This document shows, one piece after another, positions 1 to 8,494 of a stretch of DNA of 64,000 nt (the first letter of the stretch is position 1; the number at the start of each line of letters is the position of its first letter). The translations under genes and the position numbers were made by a program. This stretch comes from Clostridia bacterium. GTDB taxonomy: Bacteria; Bacillota; Clostridia; Oscillospirales; CAG-272. The stretch covers positions 330,666 through 394,665 of the forward strand of contig JAFVXH010000019.1 in NCBI GenBank assembly GCA_017501225.1. The letters run 5' to 3'. Under the pieces are notes generated by a model. That model had not been told where the DNA came from. It saw nothing but the letters and a program-made list of their open reading frames with translations, and ran no database searches.

Positions 1-2
1 AA

Positions 3-239
3 ACCGTACCGATCTATACAAAGTCAGGCGCTGAGCGCACCGCGTTTATGTGGCGGCTGCAGCACATGGAGGAATGGCTTTCCGACAGGCGCGTGCTTTC
101 CGGCGGTATTTTCTTCCTTGTGGTACTGACGGGCTGGATCGTGACCGAGCAGATCGTAATCCGCACACGCCATAAAAAATGGAACCGTTATTTTAAAAAG
201 AAACGAAAGAACGCCAAAAACGATCAAAATCATCAATAA
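3..239 (+). CDS. C-terminal fragment of a membrane-anchored protein (5' end outside window)
   Basis: The reading frame is open from the window edge to the TAA at 237-239, so only the last 78 residues are visible. They contain one hydrophobic segment (about residues 35-55 of the fragment, GGIFFLVVLTGWIV) followed by a strongly basic tail ending in KKKRKNAKNDQNHQ. This is the usual arrangement of a C-terminal membrane anchor with a cytoplasmic positive tail. D-alanyl-D-alanine carboxypeptidases of Clostridia end this way, but nothing catalytic is visible, so that identity is only a guess. A terminator follows at once. Confidence 0.6.
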   Translation, partial: TVPIYTKSGAERTAFMWRLQHMEEWLSDRRVLSGGIFFLVVLTGWIVTEQIVIRTRHKKWNRYFKKKRKNAKNDQNHQ

Positions 240-248
240 ATAAAAAAT

Positions 249-283
249 AAGGGAAGAACCGAACGGTTCTTCCCTTGTTTTTT
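249..283. terminator. Bidirectional intrinsic terminator
   Basis: A perfect 12-bp stem (AAGGGAAGAACC, loop GAAC, GGTTCTTCCCTT) is followed by a T-run on the plus strand and preceded by an A-rich run that gives a U-run on the minus strand. It separates the partial plus-strand gene from the convergent end of tsf and serves both. Confidence 0.93.
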
Positions 284-292
284 ATGCAGCAA

Positions 293-1216
293 TTACTTGC
301 CGGCGGTCATCTTTGCGATTTCCTCTGCAAAGTTTTCCTCTCTCTTCTGAATGCCTTCGCCCTTCTCGAAACGGAAGAAATCAACGACAGCGATCTCACC
401 GCCAAGCTCCTTAGCGGTCTGTGCTACGTACTTGCCAACCTTGAGGTCCTCGTCCTTAACGTAGGTCATATCAAGCAGGCAGTTGTTGTCGTAGAACTTG
501 GAGATTCTACCCATAACCATCTTTTCCTTGATAGCATCGGGCTTCTTTGCGTTTGCGGGATCGTTTGCGATCTGCGCCAAAAGGATGTTCTTCTCCTCCT
601 CAAGCACACTTGCGGGAACCTGCTCGCGGCAAAGGTAAGGAGTGGGATATGCGCCGATCTGGAGCGCGATGTTCTTAGCGAATGCTGCGAACTCAGGATG
701 ATCGGCTACGTTGGTCTCAAACTTTGCAACAACGCCGATAGAGCCGTTGCCGTGGATATAGGTGCTGGTAACACCCTCGACCAGAGCGAAGCGACGAATG
801 GTCAGCTTCTCACCGATCTTGAAGATCATTTCCTTGTTCTTTGCCTCGACGGTCATCTCGTCGTCATACTTGCAAGCCATCAGGCCTTCAACGTCAGCAG
901 GCTTCTGATCAACGATGATCTTGAGCAGCTCGCCAACGTATGCCTTGAAGGAATCGTTCTTTGCAACGAAGTCAGTCTCGGAGTTGACCTCGATCATAGC
1001 GGTGCAGTTACCCTCCTTGAGGATCTCTACGATACCGTCAGCAGCAATTCTGGTTGCCATTTTGGACTCAGCCTTGAGCTCGCCCTTCTCGCGAAGGATC
1101 TTAACAGCAGCATCAATATCACCGTCAGCCTCAACGAGTGCCTTCTTGCACTCCATCATGCCGATACCGGTCTTTGCGCGAAGCGCAGCAACGTCTTTTG
1201 CAGTAATGTTAGCCAT
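293..1216 (-). CDS. tsf: Translation elongation factor Ts
   Basis: EF-Ts is the guanine nucleotide exchange factor that regenerates EF-Tu-GTP in the cytoplasm. The 307-residue product has the N-terminal UBA-like domain (MANITAKDVAALRAKTGIGM) and the core signature NSETDFVAKN at residues 78-87 that contacts EF-Tu. Length is normal. The ATG at 1216 has a good AAAGGAG site. It lies 27 nt behind rpsB in a two-gene operon. The pyrH and frr genes that often follow tsf in Firmicutes are absent, because a strong terminator comes directly after. Confidence 0.97.
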   Translation of the reverse strand: MANITAKDVAALRAKTGIGMMECKKALVEADGDIDAAVKILREKGELKAESKMATRIAADGIVEILKEGNCTAMIEVNSETDFVAKNDSFKAYVGELLKIIVDQKPADVEGLMACKYDDEMTVEAKNKEMIFKIGEKLTIRRFALVEGVTSTYIHGNGSIGVVAKFETNVADHPEFAAFAKNIALQIGAYPTPYLCREQVPASVLEEEKNILLAQIANDPANAKKPDAIKEKMVMGRISKFYDNNCLLDMTYVKDEDLKVGKYVAQTAKELGGEIAVVDFFRFEKGEGIQKREENFAEEIAKMTAGK

Positions 1217-1243
1217 GTTCGTTCTCCTTTGTTGTAATCCGAA

Positions 1244-1981
1244 TTATTCAGCGTCAGCTGCTGCTTCCTCTGCGGGAGCCTCTGCCTCTTCTGCAGTTTC
1301 GCCCTGCTTGCCCTCGATGACGGCATCAGCAAGTGCGGAAGAAATCAGCTTGATTGCGCGGATCGCGTCGTCGTTACCGGGAATGACGTAATCAGCGTCG
1401 TCGGGATCGCAGTTGGTATCCACGATTGCAATGACCGGAATGCCAAGCTTCTTTGCCTCAAGAACTGCGTTTCTCTCCTTCTTGGGGTCAACGATGAAGA
1501 TCGCGTCGGGGAGCTTCTCCATGGTCTTGATACCGCCGTAGCTCTTCTCAAGATCGAAGATCTCCTTCTGCATAGCTGCAACCTCTTTCTTGGGGAGCAG
1601 ATCGAAGGTGCCGTCCTCCTGCATCTTGTACAGGCTGTTCAGACGGTTGATGGACTTCTTGATGGTCTTGAAGTTGGTCATCATTCCGCCGGGCCAACGA
1701 ACGTTGACGTAGTACATGCTGCAACGGGTAGCCTCTTCCTTAATTGCCTCTGCTGCCTGCTTCTTGGTGCCGACAAACAGAACGGTACCGTTGTTCTCGG
1801 AAAGCTCACGGACAAAGTTGTAAGCCTCGTCGAACTTCTTCACGGTCTTCTGGAGATCGATAATGTAAATACCGTTTCTCTCCGTGAAGATGTACTCCTG
1901 CATTTTGGGGTTCCATCTTCTGGTGTGGTGTCCAAAGTGAACACCTGCTTCAAGCAACTGCTTAATGGAAATAATAGACAT
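1244..1981 (-). CDS. rpsB: 30S ribosomal protein S2
   Basis: S2 binds late in 30S assembly near the head-body hinge and is needed to recruit S1-type functions. The N-terminus ([20 protein letters not shown]) and the block [16 protein letters not shown] are diagnostic. The 245-residue product ends in an acidic, Ala/Glu-rich tail from about residue 226. The ATG at 1981 follows AAGGAGG. A consensus promoter lies about 155 nt upstream with a structured leader between, so regulation at the leader, as for many r-protein operons, is likely. Translation continues into tsf after 27 nt. Confidence 0.97.
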   Translation of the reverse strand: MSIISIKQLLEAGVHFGHHTRRWNPKMQEYIFTERNGIYIIDLQKTVKKFDEAYNFVRELSENNGTVLFVGTKKQAAEAIKEEATRCSMYYVNVRWPGGMMTNFKTIKKSINRLNSLYKMQEDGTFDLLPKKEVAAMQKEIFDLEKSYGGIKTMEKLPDAIFIVDPKKERNAVLEAKKLGIPVIAIVDTNCDPDDADYVIPGNDDAIRAIKLISSALADAVIEGKQGETAEEAEAPAEEAAADAE

Positions 1982-2127
1982 GTTTCATGTCCTCCTTCGG
2001 TTTTTTCCACCACCGCGACAGATTGCTACAACCGTTGGCTTCAACGGCACCGTTGCAACGTTTGTCCGGTGTGTGTTTTTTTATTTTGCGCCGCTTTTCG
2101 GAGCAAAGCCCGTCCGCCGCGCAATTA
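1982..2127 (-). promoter_or_regulatory. rpsB-tsf leader with three mutually pairing segments
   Basis: From the expected transcript start near 2127 to the rpsB start codon there are about 145 nt without an ORF. The minus strand contains CAACGG (2050-2055), CCGTTG (2042-2047) and CAACGG (2032-2037). The middle segment can pair with either flank, giving two exclusive hairpins, and the second one has a clean 4-nt loop. The rpsB ribosome-binding site is downstream at about 1991-1996. Autogenous control by S2 is known in other bacteria; that this leader does it is inference. Confidence 0.5.
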
Positions 2128-2133
2128 CAATAG

Positions 2134-2162
2134 ATTATAGCATATTGTTTCCAATATTTCAA
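2134..2162 (-). promoter_or_regulatory. Sigma-A promoter of rpsB-tsf
   Basis: TTGAAA (2157-2162), a 17-nt spacer and TATAAT (2134-2139) are read on the minus strand. The spacer is itself a dyad (ATATTG-GAAA-CAATAT), and a second dyad (AACACT/AGTGTT) abuts the -35 box. Confidence 0.9.
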
Positions 2163-2222
2163 CACTCTTTCCAAGTGTTCACAGTTTTTTTACATTTTAA
2201 CATACTCTTTTCAAGCGTTTTC

Positions 2223-2262
2223 GGAAAAAGGCGGAGAGCGCTCGAAATCCGAGGCTCTCCGC
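2223..2262 (-). terminator. Intrinsic terminator after ylmC
   Basis: A 9-bp GC-rich stem GCGGAGAGC/GCTCTCCGC, with a loop that can extend the helix, is followed on the minus strand by CTTTTTCC. It starts a few bases past the ylmC stop and ends the long minus-strand gene run. Confidence 0.8.
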
Positions 2263-2267
2263 GCATG

Positions 2268-2558
2268 TCAACGATGCTTTTTCCGCTTTTGCGGCGTACA
2301 GATACAGCAGGAAAATTCCGCCGGCGTCAGCTTGACCAGAATGGTATCCTCTCCGATGCACTCAATGCATCCCCATGGGATCACCAGATCGTCCTCCCTT
2401 CCAAGACCGAAGATGCCGTGACTTCCGCAAATGACGATCGCAAGGATACGGGCATCCTCCTTGTCAAACTCAAAATCGGTAGCATACCCAAGGCGCGCGC
2501 CGTCGCACAGATTGATGATCTCCAGCCGTCGAAGATCCACAGTGCTACACCGCTTCAT
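2268..2558 (-). CDS. YlmC/YmxH family PRC-barrel protein
   Basis: This is a 96-residue protein of the YlmC/YmxH family, a single PRC-barrel-like fold found in spore-forming Firmicutes. Family hallmarks seen here are the N-terminal dyad RRLEIINLCDGARLGYATD, the middle block GLGREDDLVIPW and a Cys-rich C-terminus. The biochemical role is unknown; the Bacillus members are sporulation-associated. The ATG at 2558 is preferred over a GTG two codons earlier because the GGAGAG site is 7 nt from the ATG and too close to the GTG. It is the last gene before a terminator. Confidence 0.8.
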   Translation of the reverse strand: MKRCSTVDLRRLEIINLCDGARLGYATDFEFDKEDARILAIVICGSHGIFGLGREDDLVIPWGCIECIGEDTILVKLTPAEFSCCICTPQKRKKHR

Positions 2559-2611
2559 AAGCACACTCTCCTTTCCCCTTGATCAGGGCTCTTTCTTTTG
2601 AGTATATGCGC

Positions 2612-5341
2612 TTATTTGCTTGTTCGATGAGAGGGAGCGCGGCTAAAAAGGCGAGAAAGGAAATAAAGAATCATGCCGAGCGGCAGAGAAAGCATGCTCG
2701 ATAGTGTCACGCTTCCGAACAGCGCAAACAGAGGAACACCTCCAAAAAGCGCGCAAAGCGTAAACAGGATTGCTAAGAAACAGAAAAATCCCAGCAGAAA
2801 ATAAAGCGTGCTCCGATGACGCAGAGAGATCCCCTCCCCGATCAGCACGTAGATAAAGTGTAAAACCGAGATCAGGATCAGGGAGCCGAACAGAAACGAT
2901 CTTGCGCCACTGTCATCCATCCAACCGCCAAGGCGAGCGCAAAAGGCATACAGAACGCATCCTGCGGCAGAAACACTCGGCGGAAGCCAGAGTGTACGGC
3001 TTGCAAGCATCCTTCCGATCCTCTCTTTTCCCATCCGATCCGTCCGTCGCAAGCGTTTTTGCGGCACGGGCAGAAGGAGCAGCCAGAACGTCAGCACAAG
3101 CTCCGTCAGGAGTCCGCCGATCAGGATCTGCGCTCCGCTCAGAAGTCCTGTTCCAAGCAAAATACTTGCTCCTATCAGGATCAGGCGGGCAAGGTTGGTA
3201 CCAAGCAGCATCGAAATCAACGCGCTTGCGCGAACGCGCCCCTCGCGGCAATGCGAAATGGCAAGGGATAGGGCGAACAGGCCGCCGCCAAGCCTTCCCG
3301 CACGGTTTACAATGACGTCGGAAAGTCGCCTTGCGGATTGCGTTGCGCGGGTGCTGTTCTCAATCTCCTGCGTATGCAGCTGATCGGTCAAGGCTTGCTC
3401 GTTGGCGTGCAAATGATAGTCCGTACGATCGGTAATCACCGCAACGCTTGCTCTTTGCAGGAGCGGGAGCACCTCCTCCGAGTTGCTCATGACGGCAAAG
3501 GAGCGCCCCTTGCGGCGCAGATATTCCGAAATTGCCAGAATCTCTTGCTGCTCAATCCCGAGGAAAACGCGATTTTGCTCAAAGCATTCAAAAATCGACT
3601 GCGAGGAACCTTTTCGCATCTGCTTGGTCACGGCATGATCCAGAAATCCGACCGTAGCAAGATAACGCCGCATCTCTCGGTCATCTCTTTCAAAAAGGAA
3701 CGTGGTTCGAACACCGGAGCGTAAGAGCTCCTCCAGCACCGACGGAAGTGTTTTTTGCGTATGCTCCTTGGTGGCAAGAACGCCCAAAAGGATCCTCTGT
3801 CCTCCCCGTTCGCAAACCGCCGTGATGACGTCAGCACCCGCCGCGCGGACCGAGTTATAAAATTCCGAGAGTCGCGCAGCACTTTCCCGATCTAAAGGGA
3901 GAACGGCATCGTCGGTTGCAAATGCGGTACAGGATCTGAAGCATTGCGCATCGTTATAAAACAGCAGGCGGTACCGTTCTCCCACCGTTTCAACCTGCAA
4001 CGCCATGCAGGTGCTTTGCATAGAGCCTACGAAGGTCAGCCCCCGGATGCGCGACTGTATGGAGGTCACGTCAAAATCCGATGCATCGATCAGCTCCCGA
4101 CGAAGATTTTCGTCGCAGAACGCAGGCGCGCGCAAGGCCTTTGCATCCTCCTGCCGATATGCCTGCAAAAGCAGGAGGACCGCCTCACACAGCGGCTGAA
4201 GCACGTGATAGGACTCTCCGCCGTTCAAGGGGACCTCTCCCTTACCCGTCGCAACGCGATACAGATGCGGAAGCCCGTCCGAAACCCCACAATTTCCAAT
4301 CACAAGGATCTCGTTCAGATCCGCAAGGCTTTCGCACGCACGCTCACTTTTTAAGATCGCACGGTTTTCCGTGGAAGTCGCAAAAAAACACTCGCTTTTG
4401 ATGCGCGTCACGGTAGTCTGTAAAAGAAACAGGATCACCCAGGCAGACGCTGAGCCGAGAAGCGCGCAGAGCGACAGAAAAAGCCCCGTAAGGCTTGTCG
4501 TCGGAACGCAGGTCAGAAGTCCCAACGCAAACAAAATCGGCATCAGGACAAGAAGAATGAGGTGGTAAACGCGCAGGTAGGGCTGCAGGAACGTAAAACG
4601 GTCCCTATCCCCTGCCGGATGGATCTCGCAAGGAATCGGGAAGCTGGGAATTTTGCCGAGAAAGCTCTCCTTTCCCGTGGCGATCACGACGGCCTTTGCC
4701 TCCCCCGCGGTCACCCGTGAGCCACCGTACAGGATGTTTTCGAAATACGGTGCCTCAGTCGTGCTGCCGTAAGGATAGATCGCGTCGGCATTTTTCGGAA
4801 GTGAATCCCAGAGCGGCTTTCCTTTTTCATCAGGAAGAAGCGTATGTAATGTCAGCCAGCGGCTCTCCAGCAATCGGCAATCCGCGGGAACGATATCTCC
4901 CTTTCGCAAAAGCAGGATATCTCCCACAACGATGCGACGTGCCGAGATCCTTTTCTCCTTTCCGTCACGCAGGACGGCAACGTACGGAGTTCGGTATTTT
5001 TCAATTTTTTCCTCAAGCACCTTTCCCTTTTGCCAACAGTTCAGGATCAGCAAAGCGCCGACCAGGATCGAGGACAGCGCGCAGATGCCCGCGGGTAGCT
5101 CGGAAAAGAAAAGACACAGAACAGATCCCAGCAGCAAAAGCCACAAAAATGAGTCACACATCAGGGATCTCCAAAGCTTGCGCTCGTTTTGGTTCTTTGT
5201 GTCAAAAAGTGTGTTTGCGCCGTACTTTCGATAGCGCGAGCGAGCTGCCTTGGAGGAAAGCCCCACGGCAGCATCGCTTTTGAGTGTCGCAAGAGCCTCC
5301 TTTCCGGTCAGCCCTTGCCATTTCGTATTGAGATGGCTCAT
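2612..5341 (-). CDS. Catalytically degenerate P-type ATPase homologue (pseudo-ATPase)
   Basis: The 909-residue product has the full layout of a P2-type cation ATPase: an N-terminal cation-ATPase domain (about 1-75), four TM segments by residue 310, actuator domain (about 115-235, with VVGDILLLRKGDIVPADCRL and NILYGGSRVTAGEAKAVVIATG), P/N region (about 330-640) and roughly six C-terminal TM segments. Every catalytic signature is gone. The actuator TGES is replaced by LPDE (about 169-172), the M4 PEGL by unrelated residues (about 298-302), the phosphorylation motif DKTGT by NCGVS (about 350-354), TGD by ERD (about 551-553) and GDGxND by NSEEV (about 620-624). It cannot be a conventional pump. 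The ORF is intact, so a binding, sensing or scaffold role is more likely than decay. It lies 48 nt behind the Clp gene. Confidence 0.85.
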   Translation of the reverse strand: MSHLNTKWQGLTGKEALATLKSDAAVGLSSKAARSRYRKYGANTLFDTKNQNERKLWRSLMCDSFLWLLLLGSVLCLFFSELPAGICALSSILVGALLILNCWQKGKVLEEKIEKYRTPYVAVLRDGKEKRISARRIVVGDILLLRKGDIVPADCRLLESRWLTLHTLLPDEKGKPLWDSLPKNADAIYPYGSTTEAPYFENILYGGSRVTAGEAKAVVIATGKESFLGKIPSFPIPCEIHPAGDRDRFTFLQPYLRVYHLILLVLMPILFALGLLTCVPTTSLTGLFLSLCALLGSASAWVILFLLQTTVTRIKSECFFATSTENRAILKSERACESLADLNEILVIGNCGVSDGLPHLYRVATGKGEVPLNGGESYHVLQPLCEAVLLLLQAYRQEDAKALRAPAFCDENLRRELIDASDFDVTSIQSRIRGLTFVGSMQSTCMALQVETVGERYRLLFYNDAQCFRSCTAFATDDAVLPLDRESAARLSEFYNSVRAAGADVITAVCERGGQRILLGVLATKEHTQKTLPSVLEELLRSGVRTTFLFERDDREMRRYLATVGFLDHAVTKQMRKGSSQSIFECFEQNRVFLGIEQQEILAISEYLRRKGRSFAVMSNSEEVLPLLQRASVAVITDRTDYHLHANEQALTDQLHTQEIENSTRATQSARRLSDVIVNRAGRLGGGLFALSLAISHCREGRVRASALISMLLGTNLARLILIGASILLGTGLLSGAQILIGGLLTELVLTFWLLLLPVPQKRLRRTDRMGKERIGRMLASRTLWLPPSVSAAGCVLYAFCARLGGWMDDSGARSFLFGSLILISVLHFIYVLIGEGISLRHRSTLYFLLGFFCFLAILFTLCALFGGVPLFALFGSVTLSSMLSLPLGMILYFLSRLFSRAPSHRTSK

Positions 5342-5389
5342 AATAACGGTTTTCTCCCTTTTTCGATCCGCATCAAACCGCAGTGGCAG

Positions 5390-7717
5390 TTACATACATT
5401 GGACGTTGAATTTGCCCGCACGGGTACCGATCTTCACCACCGTAAACGTGCGCTGATAATCCGCGATGATCTGCTCCGCCAGAACGTCCTCAATTTCCTT
5501 TTGAATATATCTTCTCATATTGCGGGCACCGTACTTGCGGGAGTAGGAATTCCTTGCGATCAGCTCGCAGACCTGCTCGGTATAATGCAGAGCAATTCCC
5601 TTTTCGGCAAGTGAGAGCTTCAGCTCCTCCAACATAATACGTGCAATACCCGAAAAATCCGACTCACTCAGGGAGCGGAAGGTAATGATCTCATCCACAC
5701 GGTTGAGGAACTCGGGACGCAAGAAGCTTTCGAGCGCCTTTTGCGTCTTGTTCTCGGCGGCAGTCCCCTCATCTGCGGTAAAGCCCGCCATGGAGGCAGA
5801 CTTATCCGAGCCTGCGTTGGTGGTCATCACGATCACGGTATTTTCAAAATTGACGGTTTTTCCGCGCGCGTCGGTAATTCTTCCGTCATCCAGAATCTGC
5901 AACAGAATGTTGAGCACATCTGGATGCGCCTTTTCGATCTCGTCGAAAAGAACCACGGAATACGGTCTTCTGCGGATCTTCTCGGTCAGCTGTCCCGCCT
6001 CGTCGTAGCCGACGTATCCGGGAGGCGCCCCAATGATGCGCGAAACCGAGTGCTTTTCCATGAACTCCGACATGTCAAGACGGATCAGCGTTTCGGGAGA
6101 GTGGAACAGATCTGAAGCAAGCGTTTTGACAAGCTCGGTCTTTCCAACACCCGTAGGACCTGCGAAAATAAAGGAAACGGGCTTCCGCTTATACGAGATC
6201 CCCGCACGGCCTCGCTTGATGGCGCGCGCCACGGCGTGCACGGCTTCGTCCTGACCGACGATGTGAGCCTTCAGACGCTCCTCAAGCTTGTCGATCTGCT
6301 CATACTCGTTTTCGGTAATGCTGGTCGCGGGAACACCCGTCCAGAGCTCGATCACACGCGCGATCTCCTCCTCGGTCATGATCACACCCGCGATCTCGGG
6401 CTCGAGCTCCTCCAGTCGTGCCGAGAGTTTAAGCTCGTCTGCGCGGATCCTGGAGATCTCCTCGTATCTTCCCTCCTCGGTCTTTTCGCTTCCGACGATC
6501 TCCTCCTCCAGCGCCTCTCGCTTTTCCTTCAGGCTAAGAAGCTGATCACGGATCGAGTAGCTTTCGTTGATGGACGCCGAGGAAAGCGAAAGATGTGCCG
6601 CCGCCTCGTCGATCAGGTCGATCGCCTTATCGGGAAGATAGCGGTCTGTGATATAACGCTCAGAAAGCACGACCGCACGGCGCAAGAGGGCGTCGGGAAT
6701 GAAAATCCCGTGAAATTCCTCGTAATAATGCTTGATTCCAAGCAGCATCTTGACGGTATCCTCGACGGAGGGCTCGTTGACGGTGACGGGCTGGAAGCGG
6801 CGCTCAAGCGCGGTATCCTTTTCGATATATTTTCTGTATTCGTTTAAGGTGGTGGCACCGATGATCTGCACCTCGCCGCGCGAGAGTGCGGGCTTGAGGA
6901 TATTGGCGGCGTTGACGCTGCCCTCCGCCTCACCCGTTCCGACGATGTTGTGCACCTCATCGATGACAAGGATCACGTTGCCAAGCTCGCGCACCTCGTT
7001 GAGCAGCCCCAGGATGCGCGATTCAAACTGACCGCGGAACTGCGTGCCCGCAACCAACGCGGTCATGTCCAGCAGATAAATCTCTTTGCCCTTCATTTTG
7101 TAAGGAACATCACCGCTCGCGATCTTGATGGCAAGCGCTTCGGCGATGGCAGTCTTACCGACACCGGGCTCACCGATCAGGCAGGGGTTGTTCTTTTGTC
7201 TGCGGCAAAGGATCTGAATGACGCGCGCAAGCTCGACCTCACGCCCGACGATCTTATCCAGTCGCCCGTCGCGCGCGTGCTGCGTCAGATTGCGGCCGTA
7301 AAGAGGAAGGAATTTCAGCTTCTTTTCTTCCTTTTTCGCCTTTTTCTTATCCTTTTTTCCATCGTTTTGTGAAGAGCCCTCCGAGGGGACGATCTCCTTA
7401 TGCGCACCGTTTTGCGAGAGCATACCCACGTCGCGGAACAGCTTGGGAAGATCGATCGCGGGAGCTCCTCCGTCCTCGTTGTCGTCACACTCCGAGGGAG
7501 TCTGCTCCAGCATCGCGCTCAGATCCTCCTCCGCGCTTTCCAGCTGCTCGGGAGAAATGCCAAGCTGGTTGATGATATTCCCCGTGATGCTGTCCACGGG
7601 AATTCCTGCCGCCTTGGTGCATTTGAGGCAAAGCCCCATGCTCTCCTTTTCTCCCTTTTCCATTTTTGTTACGAAAATAACTGCCATACGCTTATGGCAT
7701 TGCGAACACATTACCAT
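5390..7717 (-). CDS. ClpE-like ATP-dependent Clp protease ATP-binding subunit
   Basis: This is an AAA+ unfoldase of the ClpC/ClpE class (775 aa) that threads proteins into a peptidase ring. A four-Cys zinc finger (C4, C7, C30, C33) replaces the usual ClpC N-domain, as in ClpE. A charged linker follows (about 100-135), then AAA domain 1 (Walker A GEPGVGKT at 182-189, Walker [11 protein letters not shown]), a middle coiled segment and AAA domain 2 (GPTGVGKT at about 520-527, [16 protein letters not shown]). The position of the ClpP-docking tripeptide reads AGF (about 644-646) instead of the typical I/L/V-G-F. The start at 7717 has AGGAG 6 nt away. No CtsR or CIRCE site is visible upstream, though a TTTGC-N5-GCAAA dyad lies at 7752-7766. 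Confidence 0.9.
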   Translation of the reverse strand: MVMCSQCHKRMAVIFVTKMEKGEKESMGLCLKCTKAAGIPVDSITGNIINQLGISPEQLESAEEDLSAMLEQTPSECDDNEDGGAPAIDLPKLFRDVGMLSQNGAHKEIVPSEGSSQNDGKKDKKKAKKEEKKLKFLPLYGRNLTQHARDGRLDKIVGREVELARVIQILCRRQKNNPCLIGEPGVGKTAIAEALAIKIASGDVPYKMKGKEIYLLDMTALVAGTQFRGQFESRILGLLNEVRELGNVILVIDEVHNIVGTGEAEGSVNAANILKPALSRGEVQIIGATTLNEYRKYIEKDTALERRFQPVTVNEPSVEDTVKMLLGIKHYYEEFHGIFIPDALLRRAVVLSERYITDRYLPDKAIDLIDEAAAHLSLSSASINESYSIRDQLLSLKEKREALEEEIVGSEKTEEGRYEEISRIRADELKLSARLEELEPEIAGVIMTEEEIARVIELWTGVPATSITENEYEQIDKLEERLKAHIVGQDEAVHAVARAIKRGRAGISYKRKPVSFIFAGPTGVGKTELVKTLASDLFHSPETLIRLDMSEFMEKHSVSRIIGAPPGYVGYDEAGQLTEKIRRRPYSVVLFDEIEKAHPDVLNILLQILDDGRITDARGKTVNFENTVIVMTTNAGSDKSASMAGFTADEGTAAENKTQKALESFLRPEFLNRVDEIITFRSLSESDFSGIARIMLEELKLSLAEKGIALHYTEQVCELIARNSYSRKYGARNMRRYIQKEIEDVLAEQIIADYQRTFTVVKIGTRAGKFNVQCM

Positions 7718-7772
7718 TTCAAGCTCCTATCCGCCCACGCGGACCCTTTCTTTTGCGAATTGCAAATGATCG

Positions 7773-8471
7773 TTATACAGGAATGCCGCCAAGCAGCAGC
7801 GCTCCGATATCAAATATTTTAAACCAACGGAAGAACGCAGCCTCCCCGAAAAAGCGGAGAATGACCGACTGCGTATAGATCGGACTTGCCGGGAAGAAGG
7901 TGCGAAGAAGCGACGCAAGCACAATCCCGAGAATCAGCGCGACCAAAATGCCCCAGACAGCCCCCAGAATCAGGTTGAGCGTTTTGAGCTTGTCGCTCTT
8001 TTTGATCAGCTTATCCACCAGCTTCACCACGATGCGAAGCAAAAACCAAGACAGCACAAAAACCGCGAGATAGCAAACAACGTTCGAAATGAGGGATGCG
8101 ATCGGCGTCGAGATCGACGTCGCGGTCTCGGTAAGCCAGCCCTCGTCCGTGATCTGCAATGCGTTGATCTTCGCCACAAACCCTTCCGTCTGTAAAAAGC
8201 CGGGGGTGACCGAAAGGATCGCCTCTGCAAGGCTTTGCTCTCCCTGCTCAACGACCTTCTGAATGCTTCCCTCTACAATACCGTATACGGCAGGACCTAC
8301 GATCAGCTTTTGAAAAAGCGCACCCAGAAGTCCTCCGAATACGTACGCACAGATCACGGCAAGGATGGCGTGAAGCGTGTGCGCAAGATTGCGGAAAAAG
8401 CCGCGGAAGGTATAAAAACCAATGATCCCCAAGGAAACGATCAAGAATAGAATATCCAAAAACGACATCAT
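7773..8471 (-). CDS. CvpA family membrane protein
   Basis: The 232-residue polytopic protein has the CvpA-family N-terminus (FLDILFLIVSLGIIGFYTFRGF), about four TM segments and the conserved small-residue helix pattern. The family is named for colicin V production, but its general role is not settled (envelope integrity and transport have been proposed). It sits between the DUF5711 gene and the ClpE-like gene with gaps of only tens of bases, so it is probably in the ruvC transcript. Confidence 0.8.
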   Translation of the reverse strand: MMSFLDILFLIVSLGIIGFYTFRGFFRNLAHTLHAILAVICAYVFGGLLGALFQKLIVGPAVYGIVEGSIQKVVEQGEQSLAEAILSVTPGFLQTEGFVAKINALQITDEGWLTETATSISTPIASLISNVVCYLAVFVLSWFLLRIVVKLVDKLIKKSDKLKTLNLILGAVWGILVALILGIVLASLLRTFFPASPIYTQSVILRFFGEAAFFRWFKIFDIGALLLGGIPV

Positions 8472-8494
8472 ATCTCCTCCTTTTCGTTAAAAAT

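Noticed and set aside
2612..5341. The P-type ATPase homologue as a pseudogene
   Set aside because: The 909-codon frame is unbroken, with sensible TM segments and conserved structural blocks; only catalytic motifs are replaced.
7752..7766. TTTGC-GAATT-GCAAA as a CtsR or CIRCE heat-shock operator for the Clp gene
   Set aside because: It matches neither the CtsR heptad repeat nor CIRCE; it is a short dyad that could be chance.
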